Part shown: one piece after another, positions 28,546-37,600 of the stretch
Position numbering within the stretch: the stretch's first letter is position 1
How the letters are laid out: each line of letters begins with the position of its first letter
Assembly: GCF_000737785.1 (NCBI RefSeq)
Contig: NZ_JPRO01000003.1
Coordinates: 62,001-126,000 of the forward strand
Direction: 5' to 3'
DNA: 64,000 nt
Origin: Chryseobacterium luteum
GTDB taxonomy: Bacteria > Bacteroidota > Bacteroidia > Flavobacteriales > Weeksellaceae
Translations under genes and position numbers: made by a program
The notes under the pieces: generated by a model
Told to the model about the DNA's origin: nothing
Seen by the model: the letters and a program-made list of their open reading frames with translations, nothing else
Databases searched by the model: none

Positions 28546-28574
28546 AAAAGCCTCATCACTGATGAGGCTTTTTT
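28546..28574 (+). terminator. Intrinsic terminator of pckA
   Basis: GCCTCATC, loop ACT, GATGAGGC, then a T run, starting 7 bases after the pckA stop. A-rich bases on the left may allow weak function on the minus strand for aroQ too. Confidence 0.9.
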
Positions 28575-28637
28575 ATTTAGGTAAGCTCCGGTATTTTCGA
28601 TTAAATATCAGTCTGTAAAATCAGCGGAAAATAAAAA

Positions 28638-29048
28638 TCAGGATTGTAAGCTTAATAATGCTAGTCTGTACCCATCCATTCCAAAACCCGATAATACGGC
28701 ATCTGTATTAGCTGCCGTTACAGACTTCTGCCGAAACTCTTCCCTTTTGTAAATATTGCTGATATGCACTTCCACTTTCTGTTTCTGAATATTCTTTAAA
28801 CAATCGGCAATCGCATAAGAATAATGCGTAAAAGCTCCAGGATTGATCACCAGTGCATCAAAATCATCTTCCTGAAGACGGTTGATAAGCTCTCCTTCTA
28901 TATTCGACTGATAATATTTTATTTCGTGAGAAGAGAATTCGGACTTTAATTTCTCCAAATATATTTCCATAGAAATATTCCCGTAGATCTCCGGTTCTCT
29001 TGTGCCTAAAAGATTCAGGTTGGGTCCGTTTACAATTAAAACTTTCAT
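28638..29048 (-). CDS. aroQ: 3-dehydroquinate dehydratase, type II
   Basis: The 136-residue protein shows all family marks: IVNGPNLNLLGTREPEIYG with the catalytic Tyr, INPGAFTHYSYAIADCL, VHISNIYKREEFRQKSV with the catalytic His, and GFGMDGYRLAL. It removes water from 3-dehydroquinate in the shikimate pathway as a dodecameric cytoplasmic enzyme. It stands alone, convergent with pckA. Confidence 0.95.
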   Translation of the reverse strand: MKVLIVNGPNLNLLGTREPEIYGNISMEIYLEKLKSEFSSHEIKYYQSNIEGELINRLQEDDFDALVINPGAFTHYSYAIADCLKNIQKQKVEVHISNIYKREEFRQKSVTAANTDAVLSGFGMDGYRLALLSLQS

Positions 29049-29149
29049 TCTATAAATTTAAAAAGTTTAGTTGGATTATGCAGCTTTTTTTGCATTAATG
29101 AGAGTTTTGGTTCATTACGTTATATGTAATGATATAATCGGAAAGTTAT

Positions 29150-29346
29150 TGCCAGGGCTTTATGGCAGATACTTTCTACGATTATTTATTGATAACAGAT
29201 TACCACTCCGTACGGAACTAAAGACAGTGGACGGAAGAGGACACTATATCTTTAATTTTCCCGATCAGACTGCTTTTGCCCCGAACAGTAAGTATTATCT
29301 GTTTAGTATTCCGCAAAAGGAGGTGGAGAATAACCCGAATTTGTAG
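29150..29346 (+). pseudogene. SusD/RagB C-terminal fragment (remnant)
   Basis: The last 50 codons translate as NRLPLRTELKTVDGRGHYIF then NFPDQTAFAPNSKYYLFSIP then QKEVENNPNL. The close, with IPQKEVENNPNL, is that of SusD-family lipoproteins (compare IPQAEIDANPNI in the complete gene ending at 19339). Upstream the frame breaks: the neighbouring frame gives FYDYLL, as in a GHxFYDL motif, so at least one frameshift is present. No signal peptide, SusC partner or promoter is visible. It is a leftover of a deleted SusC/SusD locus. The 77 bases after it hold nothing recognised. Confidence 0.7.
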
Positions 29347-29423
29347 TTTTAATTGGATTTGATTTTGAAAAAGCTACGATATTAAAACATCGTGGCTTTG
29401 TCATATTCTAATTAGTTTTCGCA

Positions 29424-30092
29424 TCACGGATTATTATAAACTTCATAAATTAAAGGAATTTTATTTGAATATATTTGTCCTGTAAATATTGAACTTGTTT
29501 CTCCTTTGTGTCCTAATACTTTAAGATATTTAGAAATAATCTCATTAGGATTCTGTAAACTTATCTGAAAGAAATAAGTAGATTTATTTTTCAGATTAAA
29601 ATATCTTCCTCTATAATAAGGGAAATCAATTTGGGTAATAAATGTTTTTTCTTCTTTGGGTTTTAGAGTTATTGTCTTTTTCGAAATTCTATAAGCGATT
29701 TTCATTTCATAGTCGTCAAAAGTTTTCCCGAATCGTTTATGAAAGTCCCGAAATTCTTTGGTATTTGTATCTTCTTTTTCAGAATAAATATTGCTGCCAC
29801 CTCCAAAAGAGAGCATAGGGTTCAGTAATGTATTATTTTCATAAACATAATAATCAGGTAATCCTATAAAAAAGGGTTCTACTACATATTCGTCAGCCTC
29901 ATTAAATTTTGCAGAATCTAAAATTAGCAGGTAGGTTTTGTTTGAATTATTTGTTATTGTATATGCAATATTGTTCCGATCATAATAAGAACCCTTTTTT
30001 ATGGTATCATTTACGATTTTTATTTCGAGGTCATTTTGACCAAAACAATAATTGAAAAATAAAAAGATTAAAATGGTTAATAAAAATTTCAT
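29424..30092 (-). CDS. Exported protein of unknown function
   Basis: The 222 residues start with a clear signal peptide (MKFLLTILIFLFFNYCFG-Q). The rest is mixed beta-rich sequence with no family I recognise: an early part like an extracellular immunoglobulin-type strand set (IAYTITNNSNKTYLLIL) and a later part with TLKPKEEKTFITQI. A Cys two residues before the cleavage site is not in a lipobox. It is the last gene of the minus-strand cluster of small accessory genes. A role in immunity against a toxin is possible from context only. Confidence 0.55.
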   Translation of the reverse strand: MKFLLTILIFLFFNYCFGQNDLEIKIVNDTIKKGSYYDRNNIAYTITNNSNKTYLLILDSAKFNEADEYVVEPFFIGLPDYYVYENNTLLNPMLSFGGGSNIYSEKEDTNTKEFRDFHKRFGKTFDDYEMKIAYRISKKTITLKPKEEKTFITQIDFPYYRGRYFNLKNKSTYFFQISLQNPNEIISKYLKVLGHKGETSSIFTGQIYSNKIPLIYEVYNNP

Positions 30093-30154
30093 AAGTAATT
30101 TTTAGTATGATTTTTTTGGTGTATAGTTAATTTTATAAACGGTTCTAAGTTCAT

Positions 30155-30626
30155 TTAATATACCCAAAAATCTTTAGGTATAAACTCTTCTAATTTAGAA
30201 ATATCAACCTTCTCACTTTGCCAAAAGTGTTCAATTTTCATAAGTCTATCCAGATCTTTCCATAAGATCATCCTTCCCAAAATTTCCGAATAATATGTAG
30301 CAATATCTATTCTTATTTTTTCAATTCCTACATGATATTTTTTGATATCTGAATGAAGTGCTTCATCAAATTCAATTTTTTGGTTTTAGTCTATTAAATA
30401 AGGACTTTTCTTCAGGTATAAAATTGAAATTTTTAAAGTCAGTTTTAGGTAAATGAAAGCTACTAATAAGATATTGAGCTACTTTAGATGGTGCCATGAT
30501 ATTTTTAAAATAGCTTTGTAACTCATCCCAAGTAGTCCATCTGTTCCTGTCGAGAGAGAGGTTGATTAATCGAAGATAAGCATACAAAAATAGTAATTGC
30601 GAATAATTTATTTGAACTTTTTTCAT
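30155..30626 (-). pseudogene. Broken duplicate of the gene at 31580-32068
   Basis: The N-terminal 82 codons (MKKVQINYSQLLFLYAYLRL onward) match the gene at 31580-32068. A net loss of 56 bases at about 30383-30390 then shifts the frame, so the reading stops at KPKN. The downstream remainder, 30155-30383, is still nearly identical to the other copy in DNA. This copy keeps a normal ATG start, while the other keeps the complete C-terminus. The event must be recent because the shared parts show almost no differences. Confidence 0.8.
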
Positions 30627-30750
30627 GATAAAAATTAAAACTGTTTTTCCAACGATTAAAAAGTTGATTTCGTTTATTTATCTATTTTTTGAATAAAGTA
30701 TTTAAATATCCTCCATCTACCTTAAAACCACCAAAGGGAACTCGAGGACA

Positions 30751-31062
30751 TTAATTTTTCAAGATGATATTTTTACAATAGAAGGTCATCGAATCTTCAG
30801 CAATAGCTACTTTATATGTAACTCCATCTATTTGTGCAGACGATAAATCTTCTATAATTATAGAAGATTTGTCTGAACAAAAATAGTAATCTGAGTTTAT
30901 ATTAATACTAGATACTTTGTCAAAAAGTATCGCTTTTATACCAAACTCCACCGAATTAACTTTTATAAGTATCTCCAAATCACTATTCAAAATGGTGAAA
31001 TTCTCAATAACAATTTCGAGAATCTTGAAATGACTATTTAATATCTCAATTATATTTTTCAT
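30751..31062 (-). CDS. Small protein of unknown function
   Basis: The 103 residues (MKNIIEILNSHFKILEIVIE at the start, DSMTFYCKNIILKN at the end) are rich in Ile, Asn, Ser and Asp, without signal peptide or membrane segment. Alternating strands suggest a small beta-rich soluble protein. I recognise no family. Its size, low GC and position among duplicated small genes next to toxin remnants fit an immunity protein, but that is inference. Confidence 0.45.
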   Translation of the reverse strand: MKNIIEILNSHFKILEIVIENFTILNSDLEILIKVNSVEFGIKAILFDKVSSININSDYYFCSDKSSIIIEDLSSAQIDGVTYKVAIAEDSMTFYCKNIILKN

Positions 31063-31116
31063 AATTTACTTTTTTGTTTACTATCCCAAATTGCTGCTCT
31101 TCTCTAATAATTGGAA

Positions 31117-31557
31117 TCAAATTTCTTCACAATTAATTATTACACTGTTTAATTCTTTATCGGTGAGATTATCTAAACCAAATGTAAAAAGACATTCGTT
31201 TTGTTCTGAAAAGTAAACATAATTATTTGTGAAATCCTGATCCCCACTTAAATTATAATTATATGGTTTGCCATTAAATAAAAGTTCAAACCATTTTTTA
31301 TCATTTGTACTATTCACATAGGGAAATTTACTTAACAGATTATTATAAGGTTGATTCTCAAAATAACACAGTCTAATTCCGACAATCTCTGACTCAGAGA
31401 ATCTGAGCCAATCAAAGAAACCTATAAAACCTTCATTTTCCTTTGAATTATAATCCTTATGGAAAAAGGAATTTTTAATTTTTATAATATCAGGTGATAT
31501 TAATTCCTTTAAATAATAAAGTTTAAATGTATTTTCTAAAAAAAGTATGATTAGCAT
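31117..31557 (-). CDS. Small protein of unknown function
   Basis: The 146 residues have an acidic, aromatic-rich soluble sequence (GFIGFFDWLRFSESEIVGIR, then a FELLFNGKPYNYNLSGDQDF stretch) with no signal peptide. It lies 23 bases after the gene at 31580-32068 on the same strand. No family recognised. Composition and context resemble polymorphic-toxin immunity genes. The start could be later, as the first residues (MLIILFLENTF) are hydrophobic. Confidence 0.45.
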   Translation of the reverse strand: MLIILFLENTFKLYYLKELISPDIIKIKNSFFHKDYNSKENEGFIGFFDWLRFSESEIVGIRLCYFENQPYNNLLSKFPYVNSTNDKKWFELLFNGKPYNYNLSGDQDFTNNYVYFSEQNECLFTFGLDNLTDKELNSVIINCEEI

Positions 31558-31579
31558 ATGTTAACGTTTCAAAGTTCAT

Positions 31580-32068
31580 TTAATATACCCAAAAATCTTT
31601 AGGTATAAACTCTTCTAATTTAGAAATATCAACCTTCTCACTTTGCCAAAAGTGTTCAATTTTCATAAGTCTATCCAGATCTTTCCATAAGATCATCCTT
31701 CCCAAAATTTCCGAATAATATGTAGCAATATCTATTCTTATTTTTTCAATTCCTACATGATATTTTTTGATATCTGAATGAAGTGCTTCATCAAATTCAA
31801 ATAAGAGCTTGCAGCAATATAAAACTTCATTTTGTTTTAGTGAGAATGTTTTAAATACAATAGGTTTTAGTCTATTAAATAAGGACTTTTCTTCAGGTAT
31901 AAAATTGAAATTTTTAAAGTCAGTTTTAGGTAAATGAAAGCTACTAATAAGATATTGAGCTACTTTAGATGGTGCCATGATATTTTTAAAATAGCTTTGT
32001 AACTCATCCCAAGTAGTCCATCTGTTCCTGTCTAATGAAAGATCAGTAAGCCGTAGATAAGCATACAA
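31580..32068 (-). CDS. Small helical protein of unknown function, duplicated; N-terminus uncertain
   Basis: The 162 residues include RNRWTTWDELQSYFKNI, FKTFSLKQNEVLYCCKLLFE and a C-terminus FWQSEKVDISKLEEFIPKDF. It looks like a soluble helical protein with no signal. The second copy at 30155-30626 begins MKKVQINYSQLLFLYAYL, but here the equivalent ATG is gone: the frame reads on as KINYTQLLFLYAYL up to a TGA, leaving only a TTG at 32066-32068 as start. It may be N-terminally damaged or use TTG. It follows the lipoprotein gene and toxin remnant, so an immunity role is plausible. Confidence 0.5.
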   Translation of the reverse strand: MYAYLRLTDLSLDRNRWTTWDELQSYFKNIMAPSKVAQYLISSFHLPKTDFKNFNFIPEEKSLFNRLKPIVFKTFSLKQNEVLYCCKLLFEFDEALHSDIKKYHVGIEKIRIDIATYYSEILGRMILWKDLDRLMKIEHFWQSEKVDISKLEEFIPKDFWVY

Positions 32069-32128
32069 AAATAATAATTGTGTATAATTTATTTTTCTAA
32101 TATAGACTCACAATGTTCTTTAAAAAAA

Positions 32129-32341
32129 TCACTGCCTCCTGCTTTTTTTTAACATAAAAATAGGAAACATTCCATTTTTATGATATTCTGTTGATAGTCC
32201 ATATAAATTAGAAATAAATTTATTCATATTTTCATCAATTATTTCTTTACCAATCGTTTCATCTTTTATTGAATTACTATTACAATTGATAAAAAAAAGC
32301 AGTAGAAATATAAGTTTCAGATTTCTAAAATTTCCAGCCAT
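32129..32341 (-). CDS. Small lipoprotein, probable immunity protein, likely frameshifted at its end
   Basis: The start MAGNFRNLKLIFLLLFFINC gives a signal peptide with lipobox FINC (Cys20). The gene overlaps the last codons of the metalloprotease remnant (ATGGCTGGAAATTTTAG), as toxin and immunity genes often do. At the 3' end a run of seven A residues precedes the stop. One more A would extend the frame by ten or so residues to a TAG near 32097, so a slip is likely. Family unknown. A periplasm-facing lipoprotein would suit protection against an exported toxin. Confidence 0.45.
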   Translation of the reverse strand: MAGNFRNLKLIFLLLFFINCNSNSIKDETIGKEIIDENMNKFISNLYGLSTEYHKNGMFPIFMLKKSRRQ

Positions 32342-32770
32342 ATTTGTATGATAAATTAATTGTTTCTTGATTTATTCCTGTAACCGTTCCAAATGTTTTC
32401 ATTTCCCAATAACCTCCATAGTCTTTTTTTTTCACTTATTATCGGGGGCATCAGATGATAGAATATTGTAGGCTCTTCCCCAATGTACAAATTCGTGCAG
32501 TACTGTCACCGCTAATCTATTTTTACTTCCGACAGCTTCGTTTTTAATCATTAAAGCATTTCTTTTCCTTCTTGATCAAGCTTATCAATAATGGTAGTAT
32601 TAGTAAAGCCATTATAATGCTCGTTTTCATATTTTGAAAGCCACTCATTTAATCTTTGTTTAATTAATAAACTTAAACCTAAATCTTCTGTGGCTATATA
32701 GCCTCCTTCATATTTATTTCTAATTCTATACCGCTTAATGCAGCATCTATAACTATATATTTCATTGTTC
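32325..32770 (-). pseudogene. Remnant of a toxin C-terminal domain with HEFVH zinc-metalloprotease motif
   Basis: Joining three frames gives a coherent sequence: IVIDAALSGIELEI, then GGYIATEDLGLSLLIKQRLN, then AVTVLHEFVHWGRAYNILSS, then KDYGGYWEMKTFGTVTGINQ and a stop at 32325. HEFVH (32483-32497) is an HExxH zinc-binding site. Breaks lie near 32700-32715, 32540-32560 and in the A9 run at 32421-32442. No signal peptide or delivery domain is attached. The arrangement is that of a polymorphic-toxin tip followed by its overlapping immunity gene. A further open stretch (32694-32970) precedes it without a start codon. Confidence 0.6.
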
Positions 32771-32997
32771 TGCAGAAGGAAGTAGGTAATAATCCAAAAC
32801 TATAATAATTTAAATTTGATTTTTTAGCCATCATGTAGTGATGTGTTTTTTTTGGAAGAAATGTTAGTAAAAGTTCTGAATGGATTTTTAACGAACTTAG
32901 AATTATAAAGAAGCCTGCTTCGAATTTGCTAATTATTTTTTCATTGTTATCAATTAAAATTAAAGCGCATTTTATTTATATGTTTACAAAAAGATAT

Positions 32998-33468
32998 TTA
33001 TAAAACTTCAACATCATTTACATCAACTTTCCCTACATTATTTTCAACTAGCCAGCCAGTTGCAAAACTATTTTCAAAACCTTCTCCTTTGTTGCCTAGC
33101 AGATTAGTTCCTTTTTCGAAGATATTATTTCTTAATTCAATAACATTTTCAAATTGACAGTCAAAGAAATTTACAAAACCTGTAAAAATACTTCCATCAA
33201 TCACAATAGGTTTTATATTGTGTCCCCCCATTTGGTAATCTACTGGTTTTTTGACGATAGTATTTTTTAATGATAGCCCGTTTGTAAACCAACAAGAATG
33301 AATCTCTAAATTATTAATAATACAATTTTCAATTATTAAATTTACATTTAAATCGAATACTCCAACTAAATCAATTGTGTTGATCAAGCAATTGATTAAT
33401 TTATAAGTATTGTGCCCACTTAAATCTTCTTGATTTAGAATGTCTATATTTTGATTTTCCTTTACCAT
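32998..33468 (-). CDS. Small beta-helix-like protein, probable immunity protein
   Basis: The 156 residues show repeating short strands (NLIIENCIINNLEIHSCWF, GLSLKNTIV, PIVIDGSIFTGFVNFFDCQF, VIELRNNIF) with a period near that of pentapeptide-repeat or other right-handed beta helices. No signal peptide. Its ATG overlaps the stop of the upstream toxin remnant (ATGGTAA), the usual toxin-immunity coupling. The frame is intact although the partner is broken. Function as immunity is inferred from this layout. Confidence 0.5.
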   Translation of the reverse strand: MVKENQNIDILNQEDLSGHNTYKLINCLINTIDLVGVFDLNVNLIIENCIINNLEIHSCWFTNGLSLKNTIVKKPVDYQMGGHNIKPIVIDGSIFTGFVNFFDCQFENVIELRNNIFEKGTNLLGNKGEGFENSFATGWLVENNVGKVDVNDVEVL

Positions 33469-34060
33469 GTTACATTTCCAAAATTTATTACTGGTCCCTG
33501 AGTTACTCTATTAGAACCCCTGGATAAATATTTACCGATATGATCTGTCCATCTTTTACAAATGCTTTAAATGCTTTTGTATTCTATTTATATTACCAAC
33601 TAAGGTATTATCTCCCGCTTTTAATAAAGGGAAGTTATTAAGCCCTTTAGCAGTAATTGTTTCAACTGACAAGCCTAAATCTACATGATGGGTTGCCAGC
33701 AAAAGCATGCTTGGTAAAACTCTCTGAAGCTCCATCTTTAAATGATAATTTATCAATGGTAATTAGTTCAAATTGTTCATTATCAGAATTGTGCTTTTAT
33801 CCAACTAATTTTTGTTCAATAATTTCAACTTCTAGTTTCCCTTATTTCGGAACAGGAGGAGGCGTTCCTGTAGTAGTGGTTTGAGAAACTTTAGCAGTAT
33901 TATTTAATGTCTAGGCACTTTTTCCTTGTGGCTATCGGTGCTCCTTTCAAAATAGTTCCTTGCGGAGCTCCTATTGTAGCTGACTGTACGTTTTTAAACA
34001 CTTGACCTATGACCCTTGTGACTAAGGTGTGAATTTTTGAGTAAAGGAATTGTGTTTTTG
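33462..34060 (-). pseudogene. Remnant of the C-terminal part of a large secreted protein, probable polymorphic toxin
   Basis: Several frames in order give VIGQVFKNVQSATIGAPQGT, then NTAKVSQTTTTGTPPPVPK, then FELITIDKLSFKDGASESFT with KHAFAGN, then LSVETITAKGLNNFPLLKAG with NTLVGNINRIQKHLK, and AFVKDGQIISVNIYPG ending INFGNVTW at 33462. At least four breaks are needed. The Pro/Thr linker before a short unique end is typical of toxin tips. The toxin activity cannot be named. Nothing of a delivery domain is found upstream to 34240. Confidence 0.5.
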
Positions 34061-34240
34061 CAAAAATAAATAATATCTGTATGAAAAATAGATAATAGTG
34101 ATATAAATCATCTAAATAGGATATATAATATTCAAGGGGAAGTGGATAATATAGTTTTAATCAAAATCTCAATTTTATCAATAATATATTAAATCCCGCA
34201 CAAACTTCCCGTTTTAGAAAAAAACTCTACCTTTGTCCAT

Positions 34241-34558
34241 ATGAATCTGTTAAGATGGATATTAGCATTCTATTTCATGGCATTATCACTGATGCCTTGC
34301 GAAGATGTGCACCGTCCTTCAGGAAAGACAAAAACTAAACTGTCATTCAATAGTAAGGAATCTCATTCAAAGGATGAAGATGATGTCTGTTCACCGCTTT
34401 GTGCGTGCAGCTGCTGTCAGATGGCAGTATCTTCTTTCAAAATGGATCCTTTATTAGAAATTCCGGTTCCGGCTTACTTTTCAAAGAAAATCCTTTTTCA
34501 GAAAAACAATTTCGCGTACCAGATGTATGACCATATCTGGCAGCCTCCTAAAATTTAA
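34241..34558 (+). CDS. Small Cys-rich exported protein (DUF6660-like)
   Basis: The 105 residues have an N-terminal hydrophobic signal (LLRWILAFYFMALSLMPCED) and a cluster CSPLCACSCCQ near the middle, then PAYFSKKILFQKNNF and QPPKI at the end. Such proteins are known in Bacteroidota next to CzcA/CusA efflux genes and carry the name DUF6660; I match it by memory of this pattern. The Cys cluster could bind Zn, Cd or Cu in the periplasm. A perfect palindrome at 34604-34618 lies after it, before the efflux gene. Confidence 0.65.
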   Translation: MNLLRWILAFYFMALSLMPCEDVHRPSGKTKTKLSFNSKESHSKDEDDVCSPLCACSCCQMAVSSFKMDPLLEIPVPAYFSKKILFQKNNFAYQMYDHIWQPPKI

Positions 34559-34603
34559 TTTTTATTGATTATTAGAAAGTCAGGCTTTCTATCTGTTGAA
34601 CTT

Positions 34604-34618
34604 TGCAATACCATTGCA
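34604..34618. promoter_or_regulatory. Inverted repeat TGCAATACCATTGCA, probable Fur-family operator
   Basis: TGCAAT, three bases, ATTGCA: a perfect 6-base inverted repeat, 75 bases before the CzcA-TolC start. The same pattern with AGT in the centre lies at 40914-40928 before the P-type ATPase. A Fur-family gene between them (40502-40921) is the natural candidate for binding. Inference from repetition and context. Confidence 0.65.
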
Positions 34619-34692
34619 GAGGTCTTCGTGATATTTTTGCAACGGCACTATTGCTGTATGCAGCTATTACCAATAAAAATTAAATACAGATC

Positions 34693-37600
34693 GTGTTAGA
34701 TAAAATCATAAAATTCAGTATCAAAAACAAGGTGGTTGTGGGTATCATGACCCTGCTGCTCATTGTCTGGGGAGTGTGGAGTGCTACAAAACTTCCTATA
34801 GATGCTGTTCCTGATATTACCAACAATCAGGTGCAGATCATCACGGCGTGTCCCACATTGGCGGGGCAGGAAGTAGAGCAGCTTGTTACCTTTCCCATAG
34901 AGCAGAGTATTGCGAATGTTCCGGACATTGAAGAAACCAGAAGCATTTCAAGGTTCGGGCTTTCCGTGATCACTGTGGTATTCAAAGAAAATGTAGACGT
35001 TTATTTTGCCAGACAGCTGATTAATGAGCAGTTAAAACGGGCAGTGGAGGAAATACCAAAAGGAGTAGGAATTCCGGAACTGGCACCTGTAAGTACAGGC
35101 CTCGGAGAGGTATATCAGTACATTCTACACCCTAAAAAAGGAAGCGAAAAGAAATATTCAGCCAAAGAACTCCGTACCATGCAGGACTGGATCGTGCGCA
35201 GACAATTGAACGGAACTCCCGGTGTTGCAGAAATCAACAGCTTCGGAGGAGAATTGAAACAGTACGAAGTAGGTGTAAATCCTGACCGCCTTAAAGCGAT
35301 GGGAGTGAGCATTACCGATATTTTTACAGCTTTGGAAAAAAATAACCAGAATACAGGTGGAGCTTATATAGACAAAAAACCAAATGCCTATTTTATCCGT
35401 GGAATCGGCTTTGTAACCTCACTGGAAGATATTAAAAACATTTCGGTTAAAAATGAAACAGGAAGCGTTCCCATTTTTATTAAAGATGTGGCAGATGTAC
35501 GTTTCGGAAGTGCTGTCCGCTACGGAGCATTAACTTACAACGGAAAAGTAGATGCGGTAGGCGGTGTAGTAATGATGTTGAAAGGAGCCAACAGTAATGA
35601 TGTTGTCAGCAGTATCAAAGCTAAAATCCCAACCATTCAGAAATCCCTTCCCGGTGATGTGGTCATAGAGCCCTTCCTGGATAGAACAGATCTTGTTGGA
35701 AGAGCAATCAATACCGTAGAGAAAAACCTCATAGAAGGTGCCCTGATCGTTATTTTCGTGCTGGTGGTTTTCCTTGGAAACCTGAGAGCAGGGCTTATTG
35801 TAGCTTCAGCCATTCCGTTATCCCTTCTTTTTGCTTTGGGAATGATGAATGTTTTTGGAGTCAGTGCCAATTTGATGAGCCTCGGAGCCATAGATTTCGG
35901 ATTGATTGTAGACGGTGCTGTGATCATTGTAGAAGCTACACTTCACCATTTAGGCCTAAGGAAATCCGTACGGAATCTTACCCAAAATGAAATGGACGAA
36001 GAAGTTTTCCTGTCTGCATCAAAGATCAGAAGCAGTGCCGCTTTCGGGGAGATTATTATCCTGATTGTTTACATTCCGATCCTTACTCTTGCAGGTGTAG
36101 AAGGGAAAATGTTTACTCCAATGGCTAAAACAGTAGGATTTGCCATCTTGGGAGCTTTGATCCTATCCTTGACCTATATTCCGATGATGAGTGCCTTGTT
36201 TTTGTCTAAAAAAATATCGGGCAAAGAAACTTTTTCAGATAAAATGATGAATTTCCTGCAAAAGATCTATCAGCCTGTGTTGCAGAAAGCAATTAAAGTA
36301 AAGTATATCATTGTATCAGCTACGGTTTTCATTTTTATCATAAGTGCTTTCATTTTCAAAAATATGGGCGGCGAATTTATTCCGCAGCTTCAGGAAGGAG
36401 ATTATGCATTCCATTGTATCCTGCCACAGGGCAGCTCACTCAGCCAGAGTATCGAAACCTCCATGCAGGCTTCAAGAATGATCAAACAGTTTGATGAGGT
36501 GAAAATGGTTGTCGGAAAAACAGGTTCCGCTGAGGTTCCTACCGATCCTATGCCTCCCGAAGCTACCGACCTGATAGTCGTATTAAAACCACAAAAAGAA
36601 TGGAAATCCAAAAAATCATATACAGAACTGGCTGATGAGATCAGTGAGAAATTAGAAACTATTCCCGGTGTGTTTTTTGAAAAGAACCAGCCGATCCAGA
36701 TGCGTTTCAATGAACTGATGACGGGGATCAGGCAGGATGTTGCGGTTAAGATTTTCGGTGAAAACCTCGATTCACTATCTATTTATGCAGATAAAGTAGG
36801 TAAGGTCATCCAGACTGTTGATGGTGCAACACCTCCTCAGATCGAAAGGATAAGCGGACTGCCCCAAATCAACGTAGAATACGACAGAACAAGAATGGCC
36901 AACTACGGCTTAAACATAGAAGATGTTAACAATGCTGTAAGTACAGCCTTCGCTGGAAAAGCAGCCGGACAGGTGTTTGAAAACGAAAGACGTTTCGATC
37001 TTGTAGTGCGTCTCGACAGTCTTCACAGAACCAATATCGATGATGTAAATAATCTAATGATCGCGACAGGCACGGGGGCACAGATTCCGCTTTCCCAGGT
37101 AGCCAATGTCAGCTATAAACTGGGTCCGGCACAGATCAGCCGTGAAGAAGGGAAAAGAAGAATCGTAATTGGATTTAATGTAAAAGACCGCGATGTGCAA
37201 AGCGTGGTAAAAGATATCCAGGTCAAACTGGATCAGCAGATCAAGTTACCTTCCGGATATTATTTTACCTATGGCGGGCAGTTTGAAAATTTACAGGAAG
37301 CCAGCAAGCGTCTGATGATCGCGGTTCCGGTTTCATTGTTTCTGATTTTTATGTTGCTCTATTTCACCTTCCACTCATTTAAGCAGGCTGCATTGATCTT
37401 TACAGCCATTCCGATGAGTGCTATCGGAGGTGTATTTGCCCTTCTTTTAAGAGATATGCCATTCAGTATCAGTGCAGGAATCGGGTTTATTGCTCTTTTC
37501 GGAGTCGCAGTGCTTAACGGGATCGTTTTGATCGGAACCTTTAACCAACTGGAAAAAGAAGGCGAAACGGATGTACTGAAAAGAGTATATGAAGGAACAA

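Noticed and set aside
29071..29150. First 26 codons of the frame leading into the SusD fragment
   Set aside because: They do not look like SusD and lack a signal peptide; only the later part is supported.
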